From: Streptomyces sp. NBS 14/10
Lineage (GTDB): Bacteria; Actinomycetota; Actinomycetes; Streptomycetales; Streptomycetaceae
DNA length: 64,000 nt
Reading direction: 5' to 3'
Assembly: GCF_002224125.1 (NCBI RefSeq)
Contig: NZ_NCSM01000014.1
Location: 240,779-304,778, forward strand
Made by a program: the position numbers and the translations under genes. Positions 7,997-16,204 of the stretch are shown piece after piece; position 1 is the first letter of the stretch, and the number at the start of each line of letters is the position of its first letter. The notes under the pieces were generated by a model, which had not been told where the DNA came from, searched no databases, and saw only the letters and a list, made by a program, of their open reading frames with translations.

Positions 7997-9981
7997 ACCG
8001 TGGCCTTCGTGGTCTTGGTTTCCGTCTCGGGAGTTTCCGTCCCGGACACCTCGGTGGCCAGCGAGAGGGCGGCCCGGGCGATGGCATCGGCGTCGCTGAG
8101 CGTCACCGAGTTGACGCCAGGACGGATGCCCGCGGCGGTCACCCAGTGCACCGCCTCCGTGGGCACGCCGAAGGCGAACCGCCTCGGATGCGGCCGGCCC
8201 GACGCGTCGAGGAGATGGAAGAGGCCCTCGGTCACGTCCAGGCCGCCGGTCTGGTAGGCCGTGCCGTCGGGGTTGGGTATCCGGTGCGGTCGGCACTGGC
8301 CGCTGACCAGCAGATACGTCAGCAGGGGATCGGCGGTCCTGCGTACGTCGATATCGGGCAGCCGGGCGTCGATGAGGGCCGTGGTCCACACCTCGGACCC
8401 CGGTACGGAGCCCGCTTTGACGGCGAAGACCCCGGCTTCGCCGTCGGCGTGCGCGGTCACATCGGGGCCCAGGACCTCCAGCAGACCCGCGTCGATCAGG
8501 GCCACGGCTTCCTCGATCCGCTGGACGGGCGGGCCGATGGAGAGGAAGGCGTTCAACGGCGTGTACCACCGTTCGAGGTCCTGGTGGTGGGAGTGTCCGG
8601 TGAGCCCCCGGTGATCGACCAGCAGCCGCACCTCGTTCCGCAGATCGCGCAGCACATCCAGCGCGGCCTTCAGCGGACCGCGGACATTGCCCGCCCGCGC
8701 CTCGGCGATGTCCTGGCGCAGATGGTCCAGCAGCCAGTCGCGGAAGTCGGCGGGGCCGGTGAACTGCCGGTCGTCGTACGGGCGGGCGATCCGCTCCCAG
8801 TCCCATCTGTGGTCGCGGGGGAAGCCGAAGGTGTCCAGGAGCCGGGTCTCCTCCGGCGTGCCCCAGGGGAGGGCGAGATAGCGTCTGCGGAACGCCTCAG
8901 CTGCCCGTACGCCCTGCGACGCCGTGAGCGAGGTGGCGTAGTAGACCGTTTCCACCTCCTTCGCCACCAGCGGCCATATGTCGCGGCGAAAGTCGATGCC
9001 GCCGTTCGACCCCTGGGCGCGCAGACCGTCGATCACTTCGGGGGTGAGGACGACGGGAATGTGCCGCCCGTGCGCGCCCTTCTCGTTCTCGCCCCGGGAG
9101 TGGAAGGGGATGCCGCGCCGGGAACCTGCGTACAGACGCGGCTCGTTGCCGGACGCGAGATAGGTGAGGGTGCCGTCCTCCTCGCGTTCGAACCGCCCGC
9201 CGCGCCCGACGGTGAACAGGGCGATGTAGTCGAAGGCGCACAGGCCGAGACCGAGCAGGGCGACGAGCTCCTTCGGGCGCACCTGGCCGAGATCCGCGTC
9301 CGCCGGGTTGGCCGGCGGGAAGTACAGCAGTTCGCGCTCGGCCGCGAACCGGCTCAGCGCGGCCTCGCGTCCGGTGGCGGCGGTGGGCAGATGGCCCTGG
9401 GCGAGCACCACCGCGTGCAGCCCGTCGAGCCAGCTGCCGTCGTCCAGCTGCACGGTTTGCAGCTCACTGAGATCACCCGGATCAGGGGCGGCGTCGTCCA
9501 GGGCGACGGCGCGTGCCTCGTGGACCTGGACCAGGACATGGTCCGGTGCCGCGCTCACGACGCGGTGGAACACCCATTCCAGATAGTGCCCGTAGAAGGC
9601 CCGGCTGGGATACGAGTCCGGCCCCAGCGCGGCGGCCTCCTCAAGGATCAGGGGCCGGTACTGGTACCGGTCGAAGGGCCCCATCAGCGTGAGGAACCTG
9701 GCCCATTCGTACAGGCTCGGACCGGGTGCCAGCGGGCCTTCGAGGTCCACACTGTCGTCGGTGAACATGGTCACCTGCGAGGCGACGGTGTTCATCAACA
9801 GGTGTCGCGACTGCGCGGTGCGCCACACCTTGCCCGCACCCGCCGGGTGGGGGTCCACGACATGCACGGTGATCTGCGTATCGGACCCCGTGTGGCGGGC
9901 GTTGGCACAGATTCTCTCCAGCACCGAGAGTCCCCGAGGCCCCATGCCGATGATGCAGATGTCGAGTCGTCGGCCAGCCAT
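7993..9981 (-). CDS. creE: CreE-like flavin monooxygenase (aspartate N-oxygenation)
   Basis: This 662-residue FAD/NAD(P)-binding protein begins with the dinucleotide motif CIIGMGPRGLSVLERI and has the arrangement of the FAD-NAD(P)-binding family that includes CreE. CreE oxidises L-aspartate to nitrosuccinate using FAD, NADPH and O2, and CreD then releases nitrous acid. ATG 9981 is preferred because GGAG sits 5 nt upstream; a longer frame to 10059 adds an unlikely leader. It is probably the first gene of the operon creE-creD-transporter-flavoprotein-condensing enzyme-ligases, with a strong hairpin at 10066-10091 just before it. Assignment rests on family motif, size and pairing with creD; nitrosating activity is inferred. 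Confidence 0.82.
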   Translation of the reverse strand: MAGRRLDICIIGMGPRGLSVLERICANARHTGSDTQITVHVVDPHPAGAGKVWRTAQSRHLLMNTVASQVTMFTDDSVDLEGPLAPGPSLYEWARFLTLMGPFDRYQYRPLILEEAAALGPDSYPSRAFYGHYLEWVFHRVVSAAPDHVLVQVHEARAVALDDAAPDPGDLSELQTVQLDDGSWLDGLHAVVLAQGHLPTAATGREAALSRFAAERELLYFPPANPADADLGQVRPKELVALLGLGLCAFDYIALFTVGRGGRFEREEDGTLTYLASGNEPRLYAGSRRGIPFHSRGENEKGAHGRHIPVVLTPEVIDGLRAQGSNGGIDFRRDIWPLVAKEVETVYYATSLTASQGVRAAEAFRRRYLALPWGTPEETRLLDTFGFPRDHRWDWERIARPYDDRQFTGPADFRDWLLDHLRQDIAEARAGNVRGPLKAALDVLRDLRNEVRLLVDHRGLTGHSHHQDLERWYTPLNAFLSIGPPVQRIEEAVALIDAGLLEVLGPDVTAHADGEAGVFAVKAGSVPGSEVWTTALIDARLPDIDVRRTADPLLTYLLVSGQCRPHRIPNPDGTAYQTGGLDVTEGLFHLLDASGRPHPRRFAFGVPTEAVHWVTAAGIRPGVNSVTLSDADAIARAALSLATEVSGTETPETETKTTKATV

Positions 9982-10065
9982 CAATTCTCCAATGGGTTGC
10001 TTGCGTCGAACCGACGGACAGCAGCCCGGAGCGTGGACGGCCGTCTGCGCACACTCCACCGCCCC

Positions 10066-10091
10066 GCCGCCCGGGAGTCGTCCCGGGCGGC
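10066..10091 (-). terminator. Hairpin terminator after ArsR gene
   Basis: A perfect 10-bp GC stem (gccgcccggg / cccgggcggc) with a 6-nt loop lies between the ArsR stop and the creE start. No U-tract is evident, as is common in actinomycetes. It probably separates the ThiF-to-ArsR unit from the creE operon. Confidence 0.7.
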
Positions 10092-10101
10092 GAGGGGTGG
10101 C

Positions 10102-10141
10102 TCACAGGAGGTTCAAGAGGGGTGATTCACAGGAGGTTCAA
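10102..10141. repeat. Duplicated 3' end of the ArsR gene
   Basis: The 15-mer tcacaggaggttcaa occurs at about 10102-10116 and again at 10127-10141. The second copy holds the last codons and stop of the ArsR gene. The first is a downstream copy of the same gene end, including the stop triplet, as expected from a 25-bp tandem duplication. Confidence 0.85.
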
Positions 10142-10831
10142 TCCGAACTCTCGTGACAGCCCTTCCGCGCCCGCGGGGGTCACCACGACCGCCCGCTTGT
10201 GCTCACGCGCTCGGGCGATCCAGCCCAGCTCGAACAGCTGGTCCGTCAGGGCCGTTGCCGCGGTCCCGGCCAGGTGGTGGCGGCGCTCGCTCCAGTCCAC
10301 GCACCCTTTGATCAGCGGCTGTCCCTCGATCTCCAACGGGCCGGAGGCCAGGCCGAGCGGCTTGTCCGCGTCCCAGCGCTCCGTGTCGATCTCCAGGCCG
10401 CTCTCCTCACGGCGCACCAGCCCCCGGTCGAGCAACGCGCCCGCCAGCTCCACCCCGATGCGCCCGGCCAGATGCCGGTAGCAGGTACGTGCGTGGCTGA
10501 GGGTCTTCAGCAGCCGCGCGGACCGCAGCGAGGTGGGAGGCCTCAGCGGTGCGATGACCGCCAGCGCCTCGATCAACTCGGCCACCTGCGGGCTCGAGAT
10601 CCGGTAGTAGGCGTGCCGCCCCATGCGGTCGACGGAGAGCAGACCGCGGTCCACCAGCCGGGAGAGGTGTTCGCTCGCCGTGGGCCTGGAGACGCCCGCG
10701 ATCGAGGCGAGTTCACCGGCGGGCATCACAAAGTCTCCCGCCAACGCACTGACCATCGTGGCGCGTGTCGTATTGCCCAAAAGCTCGGCTACGGTCGCGA
10801 TATCGGGCCGTGCCTGCCCGGGGTCCAGCAT
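10127..10831 (-). CDS. ArsR-family transcriptional regulator
   Basis: This 234-residue winged-helix regulator has its DNA-binding core at residues about 12-75 (TRATMVSALAG, then SRPTASEHLSRLVDRGLLSV, then GRHAYYRI), typical of ArsR/SmtB proteins. No CxC metal-binding motif is present in the recognition helix. The C-terminal half carries the actinobacterial extension with CYRHLAGRIGV and CVDWSERRHHLAG, which may bind a small ligand. It starts 13 nt after the RidA stop and ends before a hairpin. It is clearly paralogous to the regulator at 16205-16936, in both the HTH and the Cys-containing extension, so the two may share operators or respond to cluster intermediates. Confidence 0.9.
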   Translation of the reverse strand: MLDPGQARPDIATVAELLGNTTRATMVSALAGDFVMPAGELASIAGVSRPTASEHLSRLVDRGLLSVDRMGRHAYYRISSPQVAELIEALAVIAPLRPPTSLRSARLLKTLSHARTCYRHLAGRIGVELAGALLDRGLVRREESGLEIDTERWDADKPLGLASGPLEIEGQPLIKGCVDWSERRHHLAGTAATALTDQLFELGWIARAREHKRAVVVTPAGAEGLSREFGLNLL

Positions 10832-10844
10832 GTTTTCTCCGTTG

Positions 10845-11291
10845 TCACGCCGTGGGTTGTGAGGGGGGAATATGCGCTACGCACTGCACCTCCACCTGGA
10901 GGTTGGGCAGAGGCAGCCCGGAAACGGCCACCGCGGTGCTCGAGACCAGAATTTCCCCAAGGATCTCCCTTCGAATGTCGAAGAAACGCGGGGCATTGCG
11001 CATATCCGTCAGATAGATGGTCATGGACACCAGGTGCTCCATACCACCGCCCGCCGCGCTCAGCACGCGCCGGACGTTCTCCATCGCCCGGTACGCCTGC
11101 TCGTCGAAGCTGTCGCTGACCGGCTTGTAGTCCTCGTCGATCCCGAGCTGGCCCGAGACGAAGAGCAGTCCGCCCGCGCTGACCGCCTGTGCGTACCCGA
11201 ACCTGCGCGGATCGCCGACACCGGGCACCTCCACATACCGGACGACCTCCTCGTCCGCCGCCGCTCCGGCTTCCCGACGGTCAGTGGTCAT
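10845..11291 (-). CDS. RidA/YjgF-family protein
   Basis: This 148-residue Rid-superfamily protein would hydrolyse reactive enamine/imine intermediates or protect enzymes from them. Visible family features are the N-terminal FGYAQAVSAGGLLFVSGQLGID segment (here residues about 24-45) and the later LVSMTIYLTDM strand. The usual catalytic Arg near the C-terminus of RidA proper is not evident, so it may be one of the variant Rid groups. ATG 11291 overlaps the capA stop (ATGA), so a longer open frame reaching 11408 is ignored. Flavin oxidation of amino acids gives imines, which would explain a Rid protein in this cluster. Confidence 0.85.
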   Translation of the reverse strand: MTTDRREAGAAADEEVVRYVEVPGVGDPRRFGYAQAVSAGGLLFVSGQLGIDEDYKPVSDSFDEQAYRAMENVRRVLSAAGGGMEHLVSMTIYLTDMRNAPRFFDIRREILGEILVSSTAVAVSGLPLPNLQVEVQCVAHIPPSQPTA

Positions 11292-12493
11292 GCCTTGGCT
11301 CCGATCTCGGACTCGGATACGGGGAGGGCCTGGATGCTGTCGGCGGGCAGTCCCGAGCCGGCCAGCGGTGTGCTGAAGCGGGTCGGCAGCCGCTCCTGGG
11401 AGCAGCATTCCGTGAGGTATTCGACGATCCGGCGCCCGGTCTCGCTCTCGGGCGCCACCGGCACCGGTTCGTTACGGGCGTCGATCAGCGCCGGGCAGAA
11501 CCCGGCGGAGAGCACTCCCTCGGAGCCGACGCGGACCACGGCCACGCCGGTCATCCGCGCATCCGGGTGGAAGGGCAGCAGCGGGTATTCCTCCTTGGGG
11601 CTGATACGGAACTCGCCGAACCGGCGGCTCAGCTCGATCTCGTCCTGCGGCCGGGCCGCGCTGAGATAGCCGTCCTTGGCCAGGCGCTGCGGCAGGTTGG
11701 GCAGATCGAAGACGTAGTGCCCGAGCCCGTAGAAGATCGGCTTGCCCTCGTACCACTCGATGCCGCGCAGCATGTGGTGGTGGTGCCCGAGGACGATGTC
11801 GGCCCCGGAGTCCACGGCCAGCCGGGCCAGCCGGCGCTCGTTGTCGGTCAGCACGAACGGGCGGGTGAAGTCCCCCCAGTGGAAGCTGATCGCGACGATG
11901 TCCGCCTGTTCGCGCGCGGCCCGTACGTCACGGGTGAAAGCCTCCACGTCCTCGGGAAAGTTCTCCGTGGTGACGCGGGGAAGCAGCCCGGGATTCCACT
12001 CGTTGAGCTCCCACGGCGTATAGCGGGTGTGGGCGCGCAGCGGGGCGAGTCCGGGAACCCCGGCGCGGGCCTCATAGCCGTGCGGGAAGACCGACGAGTA
12101 GGCCAGGAAGGCGATGCGCAGCCCGTCCCGCTCGACGATCGCGGGCGTGCGGGCCTCGGCGATGTCGGCGCCCGCGCCGGCCGTCGCGATGCCCAGGTCG
12201 TGCAGCGTGTCCCGGGTGTTGAGCAGCGCCTGGTGACCGCCGTCCACGCTGTGGTTGTTGGCCAGCGACATCACATGGAATCCCGCTTCCGCGAGCGGTG
12301 CGGCGTTCTTGGTCGGGGCCACGACGGGAGAACCGGAACTCGGCGCCCTTTCCCAGGTGTCGCTGAAAACTCCTTCGCAGTTGCCGAAGACGACGTCCCC
12401 GGCGCTCAGTACGTTTTTGGCCACATCAAACGCGGTCTCGGGATTCTCCCGGTCGATGAAGACATCGCCAACCGCGAATAAGGAGACTGCCAT
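11288..12493 (-). CDS. CapA-family metallophosphoesterase-fold protein
   Basis: This 401-residue CapA/PgsA-type protein has the conserved N-terminal GDVFIDR motif, the NCEG motif, LANNHSVDGG, the SFHWGDF strand and the histidine motif DIVLGHHHHMLRG. Together these form the metal-site architecture of the calcineurin-like CapA domain. It has no signal peptide or N-terminal membrane helix, unlike the membrane CapA of capsule systems, so it is probably a soluble enzyme acting on a cluster intermediate. ATG 12493 has a GAAAGA site about 7 nt upstream and is preferred over the GTG 6 nt earlier, which would sit on that site. Its stop overlaps the ridA start. The reaction is unknown. Confidence 0.85.
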   Translation of the reverse strand: MAVSLFAVGDVFIDRENPETAFDVAKNVLSAGDVVFGNCEGVFSDTWERAPSSGSPVVAPTKNAAPLAEAGFHVMSLANNHSVDGGHQALLNTRDTLHDLGIATAGAGADIAEARTPAIVERDGLRIAFLAYSSVFPHGYEARAGVPGLAPLRAHTRYTPWELNEWNPGLLPRVTTENFPEDVEAFTRDVRAAREQADIVAISFHWGDFTRPFVLTDNERRLARLAVDSGADIVLGHHHHMLRGIEWYEGKPIFYGLGHYVFDLPNLPQRLAKDGYLSAARPQDEIELSRRFGEFRISPKEEYPLLPFHPDARMTGVAVVRVGSEGVLSAGFCPALIDARNEPVPVAPESETGRRIVEYLTECCSQERLPTRFSTPLAGSGLPADSIQALPVSESEIGAKA

Positions 12494-12642
12494 GCTCACT
12501 CTTTCGGACGCTGGAGACGGGCGGGACGGGTGTGGAATGTGTCCACTCCGTTTTGCCGAATAAGCCTAGATGCTCCGTGATTCGGGGGCGGCCTAACCGT
12601 CGTCGGGCGCGGCGGTCGGTCACTGCCCCGCGGTGCCCCGGT

Positions 12643-13830
12643 TCAGGCGGGCAGCGGGTGCCGGCCCGCGTGGCCGATCAGGAGGAGACGGTGCATCGGC
12701 GCCTCGAGCACCGCCACACGTTCGAGCCCCGCCTCCGCCAGCCACTGGTCGTAGGCGCTCAGCGTGTAGGCGTCACCGCCGCCGGTGGCCAGCATGGAGG
12801 CGGCGAACAGCATGGCGAAGCGGTCCTGCGCCGTCACCGGCCGCGCCTCGTCCACGACGATCTGGTCGGCGATGCAGATGAGGCCGTCGGGGGCGAGGAC
12901 ATCGGCGGCGCTGCGCATCAGCTTCTGTACGGAGTCGGGCGTCTGCAGATGGAAGATGTTGGCGAACAGGATCAGGTCGACGGTCTCGCCCCAGCCGTCC
13001 TTCCAGAAGTCGCGGACCGTGCCGGTGAAGCGCGAGCCGACGCCGAGCCGCTCCGCCTGCGCGGTGGCCAGGCGGATGATGCGCGGAGCGTCGATGCCCT
13101 CCGCCTTCCAGGCGGGGAACCGCTCGAGCAGCAGCTGGCTGTAGAGGCCGGTCCCACAGCCGACGTCGAGCACCGAGACGGCTTCGTCCTTCTTCCAGCC
13201 GGTCTCGGCGAGGGCGGCGGACAGCACGTCCACGATCGGCGGCGCCCAGAAGTTGATGCCGGAGGTCAGATCCTCGTAGTCGGCCTCCGAGATCTGGTTC
13301 GTACGGTCGTTGCCCGACTGGTCGCGGGTGCCGTGCCGGACGGCGTCGCCGAGGTTGCGCCAGCCGGCCCAGGCGACATGCCGGTCATGGAGCATCTTGC
13401 CCACCAGGCTGAAGGTCCCGCCGGGGAGCAGCGCCTGCCGGAATTCACTCGGAAGGGAGTAGCGGACCTCGCCGTCGAGCTCGGAGCGCTCGATCACCCC
13501 GTAGGCGAGGAGCCCGCCCAGGAGGACCCGGGTGGCCCGCTGATCGGTTTCGAGCTCGGCGGACATCTCCTCCACGGTGCCGGGCCGGTTGGCCAGCCAG
13601 GAGAAGACCCCGAGGTCGTGGGCGGCCTCGATGACCGCGGGCGCCCAGAGACCTATCAGATGCTCGTATATCTGATGAGCCGCGCGGACCGTCTTCTGCT
13701 CGCCGGTCGTGGCGGACAGAAAGTTGAAGTCCACCAACGTCCTGACGCTGTCGTCACGGCGGGTGGGAGCGCCGGACGCGTACGCGCGGTCGTCGAGTCC
13801 GATGACAGAAGTGGGGGATTGCTCAACCAT
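12643..13830 (-). CDS. SAM-dependent methyltransferase, O-methyltransferase type
   Basis: This 395-residue class I methyltransferase has an N-terminal winged-helix dimerisation region (AHDLGVFSWLANRPGTVEEM) and a Rossmann domain with the SAM motif VLDVGCGTGLY near residue 230. The layout follows the O-methyltransferase/hydroxyneurosporene methyltransferase class of bacterial natural-product clusters. ATG 13830 has AGAGGA about 8 nt upstream; the GTG at 13857 lacks such a site. It is preceded by a GC hairpin (13936-13965), so it may have its own promoter. It would methylate an oxygen or nitrogen on the cluster product; the substrate is not inferable. Confidence 0.88.
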   Translation of the reverse strand: MVEQSPTSVIGLDDRAYASGAPTRRDDSVRTLVDFNFLSATTGEQKTVRAAHQIYEHLIGLWAPAVIEAAHDLGVFSWLANRPGTVEEMSAELETDQRATRVLLGGLLAYGVIERSELDGEVRYSLPSEFRQALLPGGTFSLVGKMLHDRHVAWAGWRNLGDAVRHGTRDQSGNDRTNQISEADYEDLTSGINFWAPPIVDVLSAALAETGWKKDEAVSVLDVGCGTGLYSQLLLERFPAWKAEGIDAPRIIRLATAQAERLGVGSRFTGTVRDFWKDGWGETVDLILFANIFHLQTPDSVQKLMRSAADVLAPDGLICIADQIVVDEARPVTAQDRFAMLFAASMLATGGGDAYTLSAYDQWLAEAGLERVAVLEAPMHRLLLIGHAGRHPLPA

Positions 13831-13935
13831 GTGGGTGTTCCTCTCGTTGCCGACCACACGGATCTGGCCCCGGGGAATGGCCGGCGGGATGTAACAGGGG
13901 GATGTAACAGCCGCTGTGCGGGCAGGGATCAGCGC

Positions 13936-13965
13936 GTCCGGCCGCAGCCGCGGCCGCGGCCGGAC
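13936..13965 (-). terminator. GC hairpin after formyltransferase gene
   Basis: A perfect 10-bp inverted repeat (gtccggccgc / gcggccggac) with a 10-nt GC-rich loop lies just past the formyltransferase stop and before the methyltransferase start. It reads as a terminator or attenuator within the minus-strand gene series. A repeated gggatgtaacag lies beside it at about 13887-13911. Confidence 0.6.
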
Positions 13966-13986
13966 ACACTGGGGTGAAGGCCACCG

Positions 13987-14961
13987 CTAGGTGTTGTCGC
14001 GGGCCTGGAATCGGGTGTCGAAACGCGCGGTGCCGTCCGGAACTCGGGCGAGCCGTTCTTCACCCTTGACGTCGATGGACCACAGTCGCAGCCAGCCGTC
14101 CCGGCTCGCCGCATAAACCGCGCCGGATTCGACGCGCAGCATTCCCGGAGCATCGGGCTCGGGGAACTTACGGCCCACGTCTTCCACGGTCAGGATGGTG
14201 AGTTGGGCCCCGTGGTCGGTGGAGACATACGCACCGGGTCTGCGGTATCCCGCGCGGACGGTCCTCGCGATCGCCGCACTCGACTGGGTGAAGTCCAGCC
14301 AGTAGTCGCGATCCTCCGGTTTGCTGAAGTAGCTGCGTAAGTCGGCCACTTGGGGGGAGGTCGTGTACTCCCGTGCGATCAGCCGGGGGAGGAGCTGCCG
14401 CAGCAGCGCCACATTGGCCATCGTATGGGATTCCCTGACCTCGAGGGCCGTTTCATGGCCGGTCAGCCGGATCGGCTTCTGCATGATGACCGGCCCGCCG
14501 TCGATTTCCGGTGTCACATCGATCGCGGTCACCCCGCTGTCGAGCTCTCCCTCTCTGACCATCCAGAAGAAGGGCGCCCAGCCGGCATAGCGCGGCAGCG
14601 GACTTGGGTGAAAGTTGACCGTGGTGACGGTCGGCACGGCCAGAATGTCGGGCCGGAGGATCTGCTGGTAGTTGCCGATCAGGAAGTAATCCGGCTCCAG
14701 GGCCGCCAGTTCACTGATCACCGCGGGGTCGTTGACCTTGGCCGCGCGAAACACCGGAATGCCTCGGTCACTGGCCTGCTTCTCGAGGTCGACCTGGTCC
14801 TCTTCCCCGATGAAGTAGGGGCAGAGCTTTCCGGGCGGGCTGGTGACCACGCCGACGAGTTGGACCAGCGGGTGCTCGGCGAGAATGGACAGGAACGGCG
14901 AACCGAGCTTTGAGTTGACTTCGGAGAAGAGTACGACCCGGATCGGGTGTAACTCGCTCAC
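13987..14961 (-). CDS. Formyltransferase (methionyl-tRNA formyltransferase-like)
   Basis: This 324-residue protein of the 10-formyltetrahydrofolate-dependent formyltransferase family has the catalytic triad Asn116, His118 (NFHPSPLPRYAGWAP) and Asp154 (PEIDGGPV). A C-terminal beta domain like that of Fmt/ArnA follows. It starts with GTG immediately after the TAA of the ThiF-like gene (zero spacing, TAAGTG), with GGTGGG a few bases upstream. The housekeeping fmt gene normally sits with def and priA, which are absent here. A dedicated enzyme that formylates an amino or N-N group of the natural product is more likely. Confidence 0.88.
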   Translation of the reverse strand: MSELHPIRVVLFSEVNSKLGSPFLSILAEHPLVQLVGVVTSPPGKLCPYFIGEEDQVDLEKQASDRGIPVFRAAKVNDPAVISELAALEPDYFLIGNYQQILRPDILAVPTVTTVNFHPSPLPRYAGWAPFFWMVREGELDSGVTAIDVTPEIDGGPVIMQKPIRLTGHETALEVRESHTMANVALLRQLLPRLIAREYTTSPQVADLRSYFSKPEDRDYWLDFTQSSAAIARTVRAGYRRPGAYVSTDHGAQLTILTVEDVGRKFPEPDAPGMLRVESGAVYAASRDGWLRLWSIDVKGEERLARVPDGTARFDTRFQARDNT

Positions 14962-15834
14962 TTAAGCCCACCACTTCCCCGGAACCATCTTCGCCGTCCA
15001 GCTCACCGAGTCGAAGATGGCGTAGCCGGGCTGGACGGGGAGGGGTTCGAGGCCCGGGATCTCAAGGATTTCCAGGGCGAGCCGCTCGGTCAGGATGCCC
15101 TCGGCCATCGGCGGACAGGCGCCGAAGATGGGCATGCGCTCCATGTCGACGAACCAGTGGTCGATCATCTCGCGCCCCGGATAGGGCGGCATGACCGCGA
15201 TGGCGCGCTCCACCAGCTTGTTGATGACCTCGGGCGTGAACTCGGCGTCCTCGGGGATGTCGTACACCTCCTCGATGGTCATCGAGTCCTTGGTGTACTT
15301 GTAGACGATGACCGTGTGGCCCACCGTCGGTATCTTGAGCATGAACTTGCACCGGTCGGACTTCCGGAATGCGCGGTGCAGAGCATACCGATTCTTTACC
15401 TGGTAGAACTCCATCTGGTCCATGACGTAGTCACAGCCGTCCATGAACTCTTCGGCTGAGTCGGGCGTGATCCCCTCGGGGAACACGTCGATATTCACGT
15501 CCTTGGTCAGGTCGTACGTCATTTCCGCGACGACCTCGGCCTTGTTGCGGCCGATGGTCTTGACATCCGCCCCCATCTGCCGCTGCACATTGGAGAGCTC
15601 GAAGATGTCGGGGTCGGCGAGCTTGAGATTGCGGACTCCCATACGGGCGAGCCGCATGGCGACCGCGCCGCCGATTCCGCCGGTGCCGACGATTCCGATG
15701 ACGGAATCGCGAAGCTTCTCCTGGCGAGCCCGCTGCTCTTCCGGGGTGTTGCCGAGCCAGCCGAGGTTGCGGTCGACGCGCTCCCAGTAGAACTTCTCGT
15801 CGTAGGTGCCCCGATAGGTGATCCTGTCAGCCAT
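14962..15834 (-). CDS. ThiF/MoeB/E1-like adenylating enzyme
   Basis: This 290-residue protein has the E1-type ATP-binding fold: GTGGIGG at residues 50-56, Asp74/Asp76 in LADPDIFELSN, Arg85 in NVQRQ and Lys98 in GRNKAEV. These residues normally bind ATP-Mg and adenylate a C-terminal carboxylate. The paired CxxC zinc motifs of MoeB and ThiF are absent, and no ubiquitin-like partner is encoded nearby, so a small-molecule or peptide carboxylate is a possible substrate. ATG 15834 with GAGAGGA 8 nt upstream is chosen over a longer frame to 15930. It is the first gene of its unit and faces a divergent ArsR gene across repeat-containing DNA. Confidence 0.85.
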   Translation of the reverse strand: MADRITYRGTYDEKFYWERVDRNLGWLGNTPEEQRARQEKLRDSVIGIVGTGGIGGAVAMRLARMGVRNLKLADPDIFELSNVQRQMGADVKTIGRNKAEVVAEMTYDLTKDVNIDVFPEGITPDSAEEFMDGCDYVMDQMEFYQVKNRYALHRAFRKSDRCKFMLKIPTVGHTVIVYKYTKDSMTIEEVYDIPEDAEFTPEVINKLVERAIAVMPPYPGREMIDHWFVDMERMPIFGACPPMAEGILTERLALEILEIPGLEPLPVQPGYAIFDSVSWTAKMVPGKWWA

Positions 15835-16204
15835 CGCGTGGGTCCTCTCGTGAATGAGCGGAAAACTCAACGCACCTGGGCGCGGCCAAGGGGGGCGATT
15901 GCTCCTTTTCCCCTGCGGCGCCTGCTGCAAAAAAGTTACCTGAAGAACAGTTAGGGAGCCGCCTAAGTGTGCGAAAGCTGCCGGGCGTTGGCTCCTAGGC
16001 GCCCGCTAAGCGTGTGAAAGGTGCAGGGTGTTGGCCCGGCAAGGCAATCGGAGTGCTCTATTCCGTTCCGATGCGGGGGTGAATCAATCGATCTCTTTGG
16101 ATTCGCTGGAAGTAAAGATTCCGTTCCTGTGGGCAAGGCCGAAAAAGACTGTGGAATTCCCTACTTCGGCGTGTCGCTCAGCTGGCCTCGCCAGGGCCGA
16201 GGTT
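15835..16204. promoter_or_regulatory. Divergent control region, ThiF-like / ArsR genes
   Basis: This 370-bp gap between divergently oriented genes has no credible coding frame. It holds an A-tract (caaaaaagtt near 15930) and the long imperfect direct repeat listed separately. Both promoters should lie here. The ArsR protein is the obvious candidate to act on it; no consensus -10/-35 pair stood out. Confidence 0.6.
15963..16038. repeat. Imperfect 33-bp direct repeat in divergent promoter
   Basis: Copies at 15963-15995 and 16006-16038 are 43 bp apart and agree at about 27 of 33 positions (ctaagYgtgYgaaagStgc followed by MgggYgttggcYc). The 43-bp period is about four helical turns, which suits two regulator dimers on one DNA face. 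Confidence 0.8.
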
